Assembly (NCBI GenBank): GCA_051881315.1
Contig: JBJEPQ010000027.1
Location: 1-64,000 of the forward strand
Reading direction: 5' to 3'
DNA length: 64,000 nt
DNA from: CAG-488 sp051881315
GTDB taxonomy: Bacteria > Bacillota > Clostridia > Oscillospirales > Acutalibacteraceae
Each line of letters starts with the position of its first letter. Within the stretch, counting starts at the first letter, position 1. Shown here piece after piece: positions 26,614 to 35,712 of this stretch. Position numbers and translations under genes: made by a program. The notes under the pieces are model-generated. The model had not been told where the DNA came from. It was given only the letters and a program-made list of their open reading frames with translations, and made no database searches.

Positions 26614-27507
26614 TTACAGTCCTGCTTTTTCTGCGATATAAGCTCCTGCCAGCTTGGCATACTTGAACGGGTTTGCAATCGCAGGATCCTGCTCGGCTTC
26701 TACGAGCATCCAGCCCTCGTAGCCTGCCTCGTCAAGAACGTCGAAAACGGGCTTGAAGTCGATCGCACCGTCACCGGGAACTGTGAAAGCACCCATACGA
26801 ACGCCCTGAAGGAAAGACTTATGCTCGTCCTTGACCTTTTTAACGATCTCGGGACGGATATCCTTGAGGTGAACGTGCTTTATTCTCTTGGCATACTTTT
26901 TGAGGACAGCCATATAGTCCTCGCCGCAGTATGCAAGATGACCTGTATCAAAGAGAAGATAAACGGCTTCGGGATCGCACATATCCATCATTTTGTCGAT
27001 CTCCTCGGCAGTCTGGACAACAGTACCCATGTGGTGATGATATACAAGAGTAATGCCGTATTCCTTGGCAATGTTGCCGAGCTTTGAAAGACCGTCCGTG
27101 AACTTCTTCCATTCCTCGTCGTTCATAACATATTTCTTCTCAAACACGGGGGTGTCCATCTGTCCCTGAATACTGTAGCTCTGCTCGGAAGCTCCGATGC
27201 GCTTTGCGCCGCAGCCCTTGAGGAACTCGCAGTTCTCTCTGAAATCCTTTTCAACCTCATCAAAAGGCTTTGTAAGAATGAAAGACGAGAACCAGCGGTT
27301 TGCGATCGAAAGACCTCTGATATCAAGATACTCGTGCATTTCCTCGACGGTCTTGGGATATTTGTTGCCGATCTCACAGCCCTCATAGCCTGCAAGAGCC
27401 ATTTCGCTCACGCACTGCTCAAAGGTAATTTCACCGCCGAGATCGGGCATATCGTCATTAGTCCAGCCTATCGGCGCAATACCGAGTTTAATTTTTTTTG
27501 CGTCCAT
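26614..27507 (-). CDS. iolE: Inosose dehydratase
   Basis: 297-residue TIM-barrel protein of the AP-endonuclease-2/xylose-isomerase-like fold. It opens KLGIAPIGWTNDDMPDLGG, typical of IolE, and has metal-site residues in VYHHHMGT, LLFDTGHL and HVHLKDIRP. It dehydrates scyllo-inosose to 3D-trihydroxycyclohexane-1,2-dione. AAAGGAGAGG precedes the ATG. It lies 14 bases after iolD. Confidence 0.95.
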   Translation of the reverse strand: MDAKKIKLGIAPIGWTNDDMPDLGGEITFEQCVSEMALAGYEGCEIGNKYPKTVEEMHEYLDIRGLSIANRWFSSFILTKPFDEVEKDFRENCEFLKGCGAKRIGASEQSYSIQGQMDTPVFEKKYVMNDEEWKKFTDGLSKLGNIAKEYGITLVYHHHMGTVVQTAEEIDKMMDMCDPEAVYLLFDTGHLAYCGEDYMAVLKKYAKRIKHVHLKDIRPEIVKKVKDEHKSFLQGVRMGAFTVPGDGAIDFKPVFDVLDEAGYEGWMLVEAEQDPAIANPFKYAKLAGAYIAEKAGL

Positions 27508-27521
27508 ATAATACCTCTCCT

Positions 27522-29453
27522 TTAATACTTTTTAGCCTCGGAAAGCTTCTGCTTCCTCTCGGCATATGCTTCCTTGCCCTTTTCGGTACGGGGAATATCC
27601 GAACAGCCGACATTCCACCAGCCGCCGTAGCCGTCCGTCATGGACTTGGGAAGAACTTTTATGTCAATGAGCACAGGCTTTGTCTGCTTGAGCGAATCAA
27701 GTATCGCCGCCTCAAGCTCATCCATTGTCTTTGCAGTATATGTAACGTAGCCGTAGCCCCTTGCGCATGCGGCATAGTCGATATTCATAAACTCGCCCTC
27801 ACGGATCGGCTTGTCACCGTCACGGTAACGGGACTCCGTGCAAAGAGCGTTGATACCCTGTCCCATTTGCAGATTGTTGATACAGCCGAACGAGACATTG
27901 TCAAAGAGAAGAACGTTGATCTTCTTGCCCTCCTGCAAGGCGGTTATCATTTCGGAATGAAGCATATTGTAGCTTCCGTCGCCCGTGAAAGCATATACCT
28001 CACGGTCGGGACAGGCAAGCTTTGAGCCGAATGCGCCTGCGATCTCGTAACCCATACAGGAATAGCCGTACTCCATATTGTAGGAATAAAGCTCGTCTGT
28101 CGTCCACATTCTCTGCATACAGCCGGGAAGTGAGCCTGCCGCTCCGACTGCAACAGCGTCGGCAGGAATGAGCTTGCGGATAAGTGCAAGAGCCGCAGTC
28201 TGAGTGATTACACCGCCCGTAGCCTTGACAAAGCCTTCAACTGCGTCGGGCATATGGTTGGGAATTTCGGGATTGTAGCCGTCGCCGTAAGCCGTTGAAG
28301 CAAGACGGTTCATCTCGTCATCCCAGCCTGCTTTCGCATCGGCGATCTCGGTCGTGTAGGACGATTTGTAGCCGTCAAGATACTTTTCAAGAGCTGTCAC
28401 GCCCTCCTTGGCGTCAGCAACCATCTTGATACTGTCGAGCTTTCCGCCGTGGAAAGCGCTTGCGTTTATTGTAACGACCTGAGCGTTGGCATAGAGCCAC
28501 TTGGACGAGGTCGTGAAATCGGAAAACTTTGTTCCGATACCGATTATAAGATCGGCTTTTTCCGCAAGGGTGTTTGCACTCGAATTACCCGTTACGCCTA
28601 TGCCGCCGACATTGAGGTAATGGCTCGATTTGATTGCACTCTTGCCTGCCTGAGTTTCGGAGAACGGAATATTGTGCTTTTCGCAAAAAGCCTTGACTTG
28701 CTCCCCGGCAAAGGAATATCTTACGCCGCCGCCGACAATGACAAGCGGTTTCTTGCTCTTTTTGATCTCCTCGGCAACCGCTCTGACCTCATAGTCGCAC
28801 GGAATCTGACGGGGAATGAAATGAACTCTCTTTCTGAAGAATTCAACGGGATATTCAAAGCTCTCGCCCTGAACGTCCTGACAAAGAGCGATCGCAACCG
28901 CACCCGTGTGTGCGGGATCGGTAAGCACTCTCATTGCGTTTGTCAGCGCAGTCATAACCATTTCGGGGCGTGTAACACGGTCAAAGTAGCGTGTTACAGC
29001 CTTGAAAGCGTCGTTTGTCGTGCAGGTGCCGTCATGGAGCTGTTCGATCTGCTGCAAAACAGGATCGGGCTGACGGCTTGCGAAGGTGTCGCCCATAAAG
29101 AGGAGAAGCGGAATATTGTTGACCGTAGCCGTAGCCGCCGCCGTAACCATATTCGCCGCACCGGGGCCTATAGAAGACATACAGGGTATGATTTTAAGTC
29201 TGTTATTCATCTTTGCATATGCAGTCGCCGCCTGAGCCATGCCCTGTTCATTTCTGCCCTGCATAACCTTTATAGAATGTTCCGCCTGAGAGAGAGCCTC
29301 GCCCACGCCGAGAACACAGCCGTGACCGAACACGGCGTAGAAATACTCGACGAACTTGCTTTCTTCAAGCTTTCCGTCCTGTTCAATGGCAACATACTGG
29401 TTATCAAGATATCTGACGATCGCCTCGCCTGCGGTCAGTCTGACTGTTTTCAT
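27522..29453 (-). CDS. iolD: 3D-(3,5/4)-trihydroxycyclohexane-1,2-dione hydrolase
   Basis: 643-residue thiamine-diphosphate enzyme of the acetolactate-synthase family. The cofactor-activating glutamate is in GRNEQGMAQAA and the ThDP/Mg motif is GDGSYNMLHSE with the matching N about 25 residues later in LLFDNVSFG. It opens the cyclohexane ring to 5-deoxyglucuronate. The start at 29453 (M-K-T-V-R-L) is chosen over one ten codons upstream: AAAGGAAGG lies eight bases before it. The product is normally isomerised by IolB, which is absent here. Confidence 0.95.
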   Translation of the reverse strand: MKTVRLTAGEAIVRYLDNQYVAIEQDGKLEESKFVEYFYAVFGHGCVLGVGEALSQAEHSIKVMQGRNEQGMAQAATAYAKMNNRLKIIPCMSSIGPGAANMVTAAATATVNNIPLLLFMGDTFASRQPDPVLQQIEQLHDGTCTTNDAFKAVTRYFDRVTRPEMVMTALTNAMRVLTDPAHTGAVAIALCQDVQGESFEYPVEFFRKRVHFIPRQIPCDYEVRAVAEEIKKSKKPLVIVGGGVRYSFAGEQVKAFCEKHNIPFSETQAGKSAIKSSHYLNVGGIGVTGNSSANTLAEKADLIIGIGTKFSDFTTSSKWLYANAQVVTINASAFHGGKLDSIKMVADAKEGVTALEKYLDGYKSSYTTEIADAKAGWDDEMNRLASTAYGDGYNPEIPNHMPDAVEGFVKATGGVITQTAALALIRKLIPADAVAVGAAGSLPGCMQRMWTTDELYSYNMEYGYSCMGYEIAGAFGSKLACPDREVYAFTGDGSYNMLHSEMITALQEGKKINVLLFDNVSFGCINNLQMGQGINALCTESRYRDGDKPIREGEFMNIDYAACARGYGYVTYTAKTMDELEAAILDSLKQTKPVLIDIKVLPKSMTDGYGGWWNVGCSDIPRTEKGKEAYAERKQKLSEAKKY

Positions 29454-29491
29454 ATTGATGACCTTCCTTTCACAGTTAATCAAGGGACAGC

Positions 29492-30505
29492 TTATGCCCT
29501 TGCAACCATTTCGCCGTACTTTTCTTTTTCTTCTTTAATAAACGCTCTGATTTCATCAACCGTCGGCATAAAGAGGGAACAGCCGTGTGCCGCAACAAGC
29601 ATTGAAGCCGAAGCACTTCCAAGCTCAAGACAATCCATAATGTCAAGTCCCTCAAGAAGTCCGTAGATGAATGCCGAGCCGTAACCGTCGCCGCCGCCGA
29701 AGGACTTGAACGCCTTTACAGGGAACGGCTTGATCGAATATTCACCGTCGGCGGTGTGGGCTGTTGAGCCTTCCTTGCCGTGCTTGATAATAACGATCTT
29801 ATTGCCCATGCCCATCCAATGAGCCGCAGTCTCCCTGTCTGTTCTGCCGGGAGCGGAGATAGCCTCGGTGAGGTCAAATTCCTCTCTTGAGCCCATAACC
29901 ATATCGCTGTTGGAGGCTACGATCGAATAGTATATTGCGATCTCGTCCGCATTCTTCCAGTTGTACGGACGGTAGTCGATATCAAAGATAATTTTTGTGC
30001 CGACCTTCTTGGCAAGGTACATTGCCTTGAGGCAGGCCTCTCTTGACGGGCTTTGAGAAAGAGCCGTTCCGCTGATAAGGATAGCCTTTGCGCTCTTTAT
30101 GTAGTCCTCGTCAACATCGTCGGGGTGGAGCATAAGATCGGCAATTCCGTCACGGTACATCAGAATACTGCTCTCATTCTCAGACTTGATCTCGGTAAAT
30201 GTAAGTCCGAGCTTTTCGCCGCCCTTGGTGCGTGTGACATGGGAAATATCTATTCCCTCGTCAGCGAAGAAGTTCTCAACATATGTGCCGAACTGATCGT
30301 CGGAAACCTTGCCGATAAATCCGACCTTCTTGCCAAGACGTGCAAGACCGACGGCAATGTTGGCAGGAGAACCGCCGACATATTTTTTGTAATTTTCGCA
30401 CTTGTCAAGAGTGTTGTAATAATCCGTCGGGTTGAAGTCGATCGCAACTCTGCCGATAGGGATCAGGTCAAGCTCTCTTGACTCGTCAAAACCAATATAT
30501 TTCAT
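29492..30505 (-). CDS. iolC: 5-dehydro-2-deoxygluconokinase
   Basis: 337-residue PfkB-family kinase. The first PfkB signature is GGSPANIAVGLARLGKKVG and the second, with the catalytic aspartate, is SFGGGDGYGSAF. It phosphorylates 2-deoxy-5-keto-D-gluconate. GGAGG lies seven bases before the ATG. It is the first enzyme gene of the operon, 19 bases after the transporter. Confidence 0.94.
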   Translation of the reverse strand: MKYIGFDESRELDLIPIGRVAIDFNPTDYYNTLDKCENYKKYVGGSPANIAVGLARLGKKVGFIGKVSDDQFGTYVENFFADEGIDISHVTRTKGGEKLGLTFTEIKSENESSILMYRDGIADLMLHPDDVDEDYIKSAKAILISGTALSQSPSREACLKAMYLAKKVGTKIIFDIDYRPYNWKNADEIAIYYSIVASNSDMVMGSREEFDLTEAISAPGRTDRETAAHWMGMGNKIVIIKHGKEGSTAHTADGEYSIKPFPVKAFKSFGGGDGYGSAFIYGLLEGLDIMDCLELGSASASMLVAAHGCSLFMPTVDEIRAFIKEEKEKYGEMVARA

Positions 30506-30524
30506 ATGAATACCTCCATAAATA

Positions 30525-32138
30525 TTAACCTATATGAATACCTCTTGCCTCTCTCTTTTCGGCAAGCTCAACGGTGATCTTCTCCATCTTCTCACCTACA
30601 AGGTCATATCCCTTGAGCGGAAGTATGCTGAGAATAAGGCTGATTCCCGGCACAATGGAGATGAGGGAGAACATAGCGTATCTCATCGTCACGGAAAGAT
30701 CCGTTGCGGCAATAACAGCGGTCTTTTCAAGCATCTGAGCAGGATCAAGACCGATCACAATATACATAACGATAATACCTGCCGTTGCAAGCGCATTGCC
30801 GAGCTTGTTGACAAAGCCCTGGCAAGCCGAGCCGAGACCGGTCTCTCTGTAACCTGTTTCCCACTCCATATAATCAAGGCTGTCTGCAATCATCGCATAG
30901 GAAGCAACGTTGAGAACGCCGAGAGGAATTGCGGAAATTATAAAGAACGGAATACAGATGAAAAAGCTGAGTTTTCCCAAAACAACAAAGTAACCGATAA
31001 CCGAAGTGAGAATACTTGCGACAAATCCTAACAAGCTCGTTGTGACAACAATCTGCTTGTAATTGAATTTCTTTATAAGAGCCGGCATAAACAGCATTGC
31101 GCCGAACATACCTACCGCCGCACAGACGGAAAGGATTGTGCTGACGGTTGAAATACTTCCCGATATAGCCTTTGAACGCTCTGCGGCATTCATAAGGCTG
31201 AGATCGCCGCCGATATAAACGGCATAACGTGCAACGTGAACAGACGCCGCCTGAAGCATATATCTGCCCGAGCTGAGAACGCCCATGAGTACAACGAGCA
31301 TAAGCGGCTTGCACTTGAATATTCTTGAAAGCTGAGACTGCTCGCCCTTAACTCGCTTTTTATCGGGGATAACAACACGTTCTTTAACGTGCGGATATGC
31401 GCTTATGAACAGAAGAACTCCGATAACAGCGGCGAAAACGGCGATAAGGATATATTTCATTTTGTCGTAGTTCAATGCGCCTGTCGCCGTGTCAACCTCG
31501 GTAAAGTTGCGGAAAAACTTCTGAACAAGTCCGTTGTCCGAGGTTTCCATCTTGGCGCACATTGCCGGAAGGACAAAGCCTGAAACAAGGTAGAGTGCCA
31601 TCGGAATGGCAGTACCCACTCCGTTAAAGGTTCTGGCAACGGAGATGAGGTTGCCTCTCTCATTCGGATTCGGAGTCATAACATTCGGCAAGCTCCAGAA
31701 AGGAACATCTGCGGCAGTATAGATCATTCCCCATATTACGTAGACAAAAGCCGAATAAATCATAAGACCTTTTTTGTCAAGATCGGGACAATAGAACATA
31801 AGGAATGTAAACAGCGCTATCGGAACAGCCATAAATACAATGTACGGCTTCATCTTGCCCCAACGTGTTGTGTGACGGTCAACAATCATTCCCATAAGCG
31901 GATCGTTGATAGCGTCCCAAACCCTCGCAAAAAGCATAAGCAAAAGAATGAAAATAAGGGGCAGCTTCATAACATTTGTGTAAAAGTCCGAAATGTATGA
32001 GGACATTACACTGTAAATCATACCCTGACCGAGACCTGCAAGGCAGAACATACGAAACTCTTTGGTTTCGACATATTTTTCCTGCATCACTTCGCTGTGA
32101 GGCGTTTTTGACGCAGATTTCTTTGAGACCTTTGCCAT
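30525..32138 (-). CDS. GPH-family symporter, probable inositol transporter
   Basis: 537-residue membrane protein with about 12 segments and the GPH signature WDAINDPLMGMIVDRHTTRWGKMKPYI. As first gene of the iol operon it most likely imports inositol or an inositol glycoside; this is inferred from position, since the common inositol carriers (IolT) are sugar-porter MFS proteins. The start at 32138 (M-A-K-V-S-K) has AAGGAG seven bases upstream and is preferred over an earlier in-frame codon. It is a distant homologue of the GPH protein at 17162. Confidence 0.88.
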   Translation of the reverse strand: MAKVSKKSASKTPHSEVMQEKYVETKEFRMFCLAGLGQGMIYSVMSSYISDFYTNVMKLPLIFILLLMLFARVWDAINDPLMGMIVDRHTTRWGKMKPYIVFMAVPIALFTFLMFYCPDLDKKGLMIYSAFVYVIWGMIYTAADVPFWSLPNVMTPNPNERGNLISVARTFNGVGTAIPMALYLVSGFVLPAMCAKMETSDNGLVQKFFRNFTEVDTATGALNYDKMKYILIAVFAAVIGVLLFISAYPHVKERVVIPDKKRVKGEQSQLSRIFKCKPLMLVVLMGVLSSGRYMLQAASVHVARYAVYIGGDLSLMNAAERSKAISGSISTVSTILSVCAAVGMFGAMLFMPALIKKFNYKQIVVTTSLLGFVASILTSVIGYFVVLGKLSFFICIPFFIISAIPLGVLNVASYAMIADSLDYMEWETGYRETGLGSACQGFVNKLGNALATAGIIVMYIVIGLDPAQMLEKTAVIAATDLSVTMRYAMFSLISIVPGISLILSILPLKGYDLVGEKMEKITVELAEKREARGIHIG

Positions 32139-32189
32139 ATCAAAACTCCTTGATTTCAATTTAACAGAAATATAATCTCTATCCTTGCT

Positions 32190-32218
32190 ATTTTAACATA
32201 TATAGACTCGGCTTGCAA
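32190..32218 (-). promoter_or_regulatory. Promoter of the inositol operon
   Basis: On the minus strand TTGCAA (32218-32213), 17 bases, TAAAAT (32195-32190). The leader is about 45 bases. The remaining gap to 32367 is A/T-rich with no gene. Confidence 0.65.
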
Positions 32219-32367
32219 TATAAAATATTAAAAATATACATAAATTTTATAAAAAAATGAATTAAAATATTTTCACCAGTCAAGTAAATAAATATCAAAT
32301 CACGACAAATAAACAACGGATTTTAACCGCCGAAAACCGCTTCGCCGAACGGTGCTTTTGCAGAAAA

Positions 32368-32403
32368 ACAGGCTCATGCGAATACCGTTTCGCACAAGCC
32401 TGT
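32368..32403 (-). terminator. Terminator after the secreted repeat protein
   Basis: On the minus strand ACAGGCT and AGCCTGT close a stem containing an inner TGCGAA/TTCGCA pair, followed by TTTTCTG. Confidence 0.8.
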
Positions 32404-32442
32404 CAGCCTATTTATTGTTGTTTGCGCCCGGTAATTATTTCA

Positions 32443-33459
32443 TCAGAACTTAAAGTTTGTGAAATCAACCGTAGTCTTTGCGTCGCCCGAAGCGCCTGCA
32501 ATCTTAACAACAGTATACTTTACGTTTGTAAGATTAACATGCCAGTCATAGTCAACGTGAAGCGATACAAGGTTGCCCGTCTTGGAGTTGACTGTTGCCG
32601 TGATCTTAATATTCTTGTTGTTCTCTGCAACGGATTCAACGGAAGCACCATCGGCGTTGTTAAGTCCGACATAGATGTTGCCTGCGTTCTTGTAGTCGAA
32701 GGCCTTCTTGTCGCCGACACCGGAATAAAGTCCCGTTCTTCCGAGAGCTGTTGTATCGCTCTTGCTTGAAGCGTTTGCCTTGCTTGAGCCGTTCTTGAGA
32801 GTTATGTTGATAACATAGTTATCACCGTTCTGAGTGCATTTTGCATCGCTGAGATCATCTGCCGTAAGAGAAGCCTTGGAGATCTCGCCGACCTTGCCCT
32901 TTGTGTTTGTAACGTTAGTTGTTCCAACTCCGAGGAAGTCGTTAACGGTGTCAACAACGACCTGCATCTTCAGAAGTGCGCCGCCGTCAAGGTTGCTGAG
33001 GGTTGTAACTCTCTTCTTGGCGAAGCCTGCCTTTGAATTTACAGCCTTATTGACCGCAGCATTGTAATACGCAGCGATGTCTGCCTTTGTTGAGGGAATG
33101 GATGAAGTCTTGTTTGTTGTGCCGCTGTTCGAGCTTGTACCGCTGTTCGAGCTTGTACCGCTGTTTGAGCTTGTACCGCTGTTTGCGGGATCCTCGGCAG
33201 TTGTTGCGTCCGGATCTGCGGAGGGATCTGCAGAGGGATCAACCGACGGATCTGCGGAAGGATCTACCGAAGGATCGGCAGAGGGATCAACCGACGGATC
33301 TGCAGAAGGATCGCCCGATGTGCTTGATGAATTTGCCGCAGCAGCCTTTGCCGCCTCGACCTTTGCCGTGCTTATCTTGCCGATGCTTACTACGGAGGTT
33401 ACCGCAACAGCAACAACGCAAAGCAATGCAGTCACGCACTGAATAATTGTCTGTTTCAT
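32443..33459 (-). CDS. Secreted/anchored protein with Ser-Pro-Asp and Gly-Thr-Ser repeats and an uncharacterised C-terminal domain
   Basis: 338 residues. A signal peptide or anchor spans about 1-30. Then come a low-complexity linker of D-P-S-[AV] units (about 50-83) and three N-S-G-T-S-S units (93-112). A folded domain (about 120-338) opens IPSTKADIAAYYNAAVNK. The same opening, PSTK-x-[DE]-I-x2-YYN-x-A-[LV]-NK, occurs in the dockerin protein at 40462-41307, and both domains share a later I-x-A-x2-[DN]-S-x2-G motif. So this is probably a surface-exposed domain on a flexible stalk. Function unknown. The ATG at 33459 has GGAG nine bases upstream; a GTG two codons earlier is too close. Confidence 0.75.
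   Translation of the reverse strand: MKQTIIQCVTALLCVVAVAVTSVVSIGKISTAKVEAAKAAAANSSSTSGDPSADPSVDPSADPSVDPSADPSVDPSADPSADPDATTAEDPANSGTSSNSGTSSNSGTSSNSGTTNKTSSIPSTKADIAAYYNAAVNKAVNSKAGFAKKRVTTLSNLDGGALLKMQVVVDTVNDFLGVGTTNVTNTKGKVGEISKASLTADDLSDAKCTQNGDNYVINITLKNGSSKANASSKSDTTALGRTGLYSGVGDKKAFDYKNAGNIYVGLNNADGASVESVAENNKNIKITATVNSKTGNLVSLHVDYDWHVNLTNVKYTVVKIAGASGDAKTTVDFTNFKF
33123..33176 (-). repeat. Three 18-bp tandem repeats within a coding region
   Basis: Three copies of CGCTGTTCGAGCTTGTAC (the third with one change) encode the N-S-G-T-S-S units of the secreted protein at 32443-33459. Confidence 0.9.
33211..33313 (-). repeat. Degenerate 12-bp repeats coding D-P-S-[AV]
   Basis: A run of GGATC-based 12-base units encodes the D-P-S-A/D-P-S-V stalk of the secreted protein. 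Length of such arrays commonly varies between strains. Confidence 0.85.
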
Positions 33460-33509
33460 TGTCACCTACTCCAATTCTTTGTTTTCTTAATTGTCGGAAA
33501 GACAAAAGT

Positions 33510-33518
33510 ATTATATCA
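33510..33518 (-). promoter_or_regulatory. Extended -10 promoter of the secreted repeat protein
   Basis: On the minus strand TGATATAAT forms an extended -10 (TATAAT at 33515-33510). No good -35 is seen. Confidence 0.5.
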
Positions 33519-33622
33519 TATGATTATCCTAAAATCCAGTATATTTATACACTTTTTTAAATTTTTTTATTTTAATGTTAAAAATTCATATCTTGTTTAT
33601 GGATTTTTTCTTATCGGTATGG

Positions 33623-33628
33623 TATAAT
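33623..33628 (+). promoter_or_regulatory. -10 element upstream of exodeoxyribonuclease III
   Basis: TATAAT at 33623-33628 would start transcription near 33635. This makes any start at 33637 unlikely and supports the TTG at 33661. The -35 is weak. Confidence 0.5.
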
Positions 33629-33660
33629 ACCGTTCGGTGTATTATACGGGGGTGTGTTTT

Positions 33661-34419
33661 TTGAGTAAAAAATTCATTTCGTGGAACGTAAACGGCATAA
33701 GAGCCTGTATGACAAAAGGCTTTATGGACGTTTTCAAGGCGCTTGACGCCGATATATTCTGCCTTCAGGAAACAAAGATGCAGGCAGGACAGCTCGTTCT
33801 TGAGCTTGACGGTTATCATCAGTACTGGAATTACGCCGAGAAAAAGGGCTATTCGGGAACTGCAATATTCACCAAAGATGAGCCGCTGAACGTGACCTAC
33901 GGTCTCGGCATCGACGAGCTTGACACCGAGGGCAGACTTATTACCCTTGAGTTTGAAGATTTATACTTCATCACCGAGTATGTTCCCAACGCACAGGACG
34001 GCTTGAAGCGGATAGATCACAGAATGAAATGGGAGGACGCTTTCCGTGAATATGTCTGTGAGCTTCAGAAGAAAAAGCCTGTTGTGTTCTGCGGCGATCT
34101 CAATGTTGCACACAATGAAATTGACCTGAAAAACCCCAAAACCAACAGAGGAAACGCCGGCTTTTCCGACGAAGAGAGAGGAAAATTCGGCGAGCTTCTC
34201 GACGCAGGCTTTACCGACACGTTCCGTTACTTCTACCCCGACCTTGAGAACGCTTACAGCTGGTGGTCATACCGCTTTAAGGCAAGGGAGAAGAACGTCG
34301 GCTGGCGTATAGACTATTTCTGCGTTTCAAAAGCTCTTGAGCCGAGGCTTGAAAGTGCAAAAATACATACCGAAATCTACGGCTCGGATCACTGTCCGGT
34401 CGAGCTTGTAATCAAATAA
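33661..34419 (+). CDS. xth: Exodeoxyribonuclease III
   Basis: 252-residue ExoIII/AP-endonuclease of the exonuclease-endonuclease-phosphatase superfamily. Visible motifs: ISWNVNGIRA with the metal-site N, CLQETKM with the metal glutamate, the Y/R/D/N segment of GDLNVAHNEIDL, the WWSYR stretch, and the terminal SDHCPVEL with D and H of the active site. It repairs abasic sites and 3' blocked ends. The start is a TTG at 33661 with GGGGGTG eight bases upstream. It opens a plus-strand group with an exported orphan, dCMP deaminase and secA. Confidence 0.94.
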   Translation: MSKKFISWNVNGIRACMTKGFMDVFKALDADIFCLQETKMQAGQLVLELDGYHQYWNYAEKKGYSGTAIFTKDEPLNVTYGLGIDELDTEGRLITLEFEDLYFITEYVPNAQDGLKRIDHRMKWEDAFREYVCELQKKKPVVFCGDLNVAHNEIDLKNPKTNRGNAGFSDEERGKFGELLDAGFTDTFRYFYPDLENAYSWWSYRFKAREKNVGWRIDYFCVSKALEPRLESAKIHTEIYGSDHCPVELVIK

Positions 34420-34431
34420 GAGGGAATTGTA

Positions 34432-35697
34432 ATGTCAAAGAAGAATAAAACCGTTATAATCATTCTTTCCGCAGTTCTGGCAGTTTGCCTTGTTTTCACG
34501 GGGCTGACCTTCAGCGACAGCTTCAAGGGCAAGCTTTTCGGCGGAATGGACACGGGAAGCGGAGCGGCTTTTTCCACGGTCAAGGAATACGAATTCAAAA
34601 CCGACTATCCGCTCGTTAAAACTCAGCTTGAAAACGTTTTTTACGAGCCTAATCCCGACGGTACAATTAAATACTACAAGTACCGTGACGGAGAATTTCA
34701 CGAGCTGAGCGGTGTGCAAACACAGAAAGTGACCGTCACCTGCAGTTATCAGGAGGTGCCGTTTACCCTGTATTTTCTTGACGACACCGACGTCGGCACG
34801 ATCTGCTACGGTCTGTTCAATTCAAAGCAGGACACAAAGGTCAAGACCTTTTCATACATTCTGGCGAGGGTTATCGACTGTCCCAAATCCTTTGAGGACA
34901 CCGCAAGAACGCAGTACGTTATGCTCCTTGACATGGACGCTGAGGACGCCTACAAGGAGAACAAGACCTATTCGGACATCTACTCCTTTGACAGAAAGTC
35001 GGGAACGGCAACTCTGATCGTTTCCTCAAGAGACCGCACGGTACAGGAGGACGCAACCCAGAGCGAAACATGGACGGTATTTACCGACGCTTCCGTCAAC
35101 AATATGAGTAAGTTCGACTGGTTTGCCTCCACAAGATATCACGACACAAACGCCGAAAAGCTCCTCTACGACTTTATGTCGGTCGAAAGCTCAAGAAGCG
35201 TCAGAAAATCGTCTTCAACAGTATTCACAAATTCACCGAGCTATGATATCTGGGAAAAGGACGGAAGTGTTTACTGCTTTGCAGATTCCGAGGACGGCTT
35301 CAACCTCGTCAAGGACGGCAAGAAGGATTCTCCGCTCAAAAAGTTCAGCGGAAGCTTCTCCGACTATTTAGTCGGCGGTCACTTCATTTTTGATCCGTCG
35401 GCAATGGAATTCACCGATGTTTACACCGGTGAAACAAAGTCGGTAAAGAAGGCTCGTTTCGAGTCCCTTTCCGGATTTATCGCCTCCCCCGGCGGACAGA
35501 ACTTCATCGTTTTCTGCGGCGGAAGTAAACAGGCGATGATAATCTACAAGACAGAGGAGGACGAAGCGACCATAGTTTCCGACTCGGATATTTTCAACAG
35601 CGGAATTTGCAATTACTGCTTTATCAACAACAATACCGTTCTTGTATCAAACTACGCTGAGGACGGTACGGCTCTCAACCGTATCGTTAAAATATAA
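34432..35697 (+). CDS. Exported or membrane-anchored protein, unknown
   Basis: 421 residues, not recognised. A single N-terminal hydrophobic segment (TVIIILSAVLAVCLVFTGLTF) after KKNK suggests a type II anchor or uncleaved signal, leaving about 390 residues outside. The rest is rich in beta-type strands with repeated aromatic/Gly motifs and could be a beta-propeller. GAGGG precedes the ATG. It lies 12 bases after exoIII and 15 bases before the dCMP deaminase gene, so it is co-transcribed with housekeeping genes without an obvious link. Confidence 0.75.
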   Translation: MSKKNKTVIIILSAVLAVCLVFTGLTFSDSFKGKLFGGMDTGSGAAFSTVKEYEFKTDYPLVKTQLENVFYEPNPDGTIKYYKYRDGEFHELSGVQTQKVTVTCSYQEVPFTLYFLDDTDVGTICYGLFNSKQDTKVKTFSYILARVIDCPKSFEDTARTQYVMLLDMDAEDAYKENKTYSDIYSFDRKSGTATLIVSSRDRTVQEDATQSETWTVFTDASVNNMSKFDWFASTRYHDTNAEKLLYDFMSVESSRSVRKSSSTVFTNSPSYDIWEKDGSVYCFADSEDGFNLVKDGKKDSPLKKFSGSFSDYLVGGHFIFDPSAMEFTDVYTGETKSVKKARFESLSGFIASPGGQNFIVFCGGSKQAMIIYKTEEDEATIVSDSDIFNSGICNYCFINNNTVLVSNYAEDGTALNRIVKI

Positions 35698-35712
35698 ATC
35701 GGAGGGAAGAAA

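Noticed and set aside
28449..29666. A 405-codon open frame on the plus strand opposite iolD
   Set aside because: It is the shadow of iolD and part of iolC, with no family resemblance and no start signals.
33123..33313. Regularly repeated short units, suggestive of a CRISPR array
   Set aside because: The units are directly adjacent with no unique spacers, and they code in frame for a Ser/Pro/Asp/Gly stalk.
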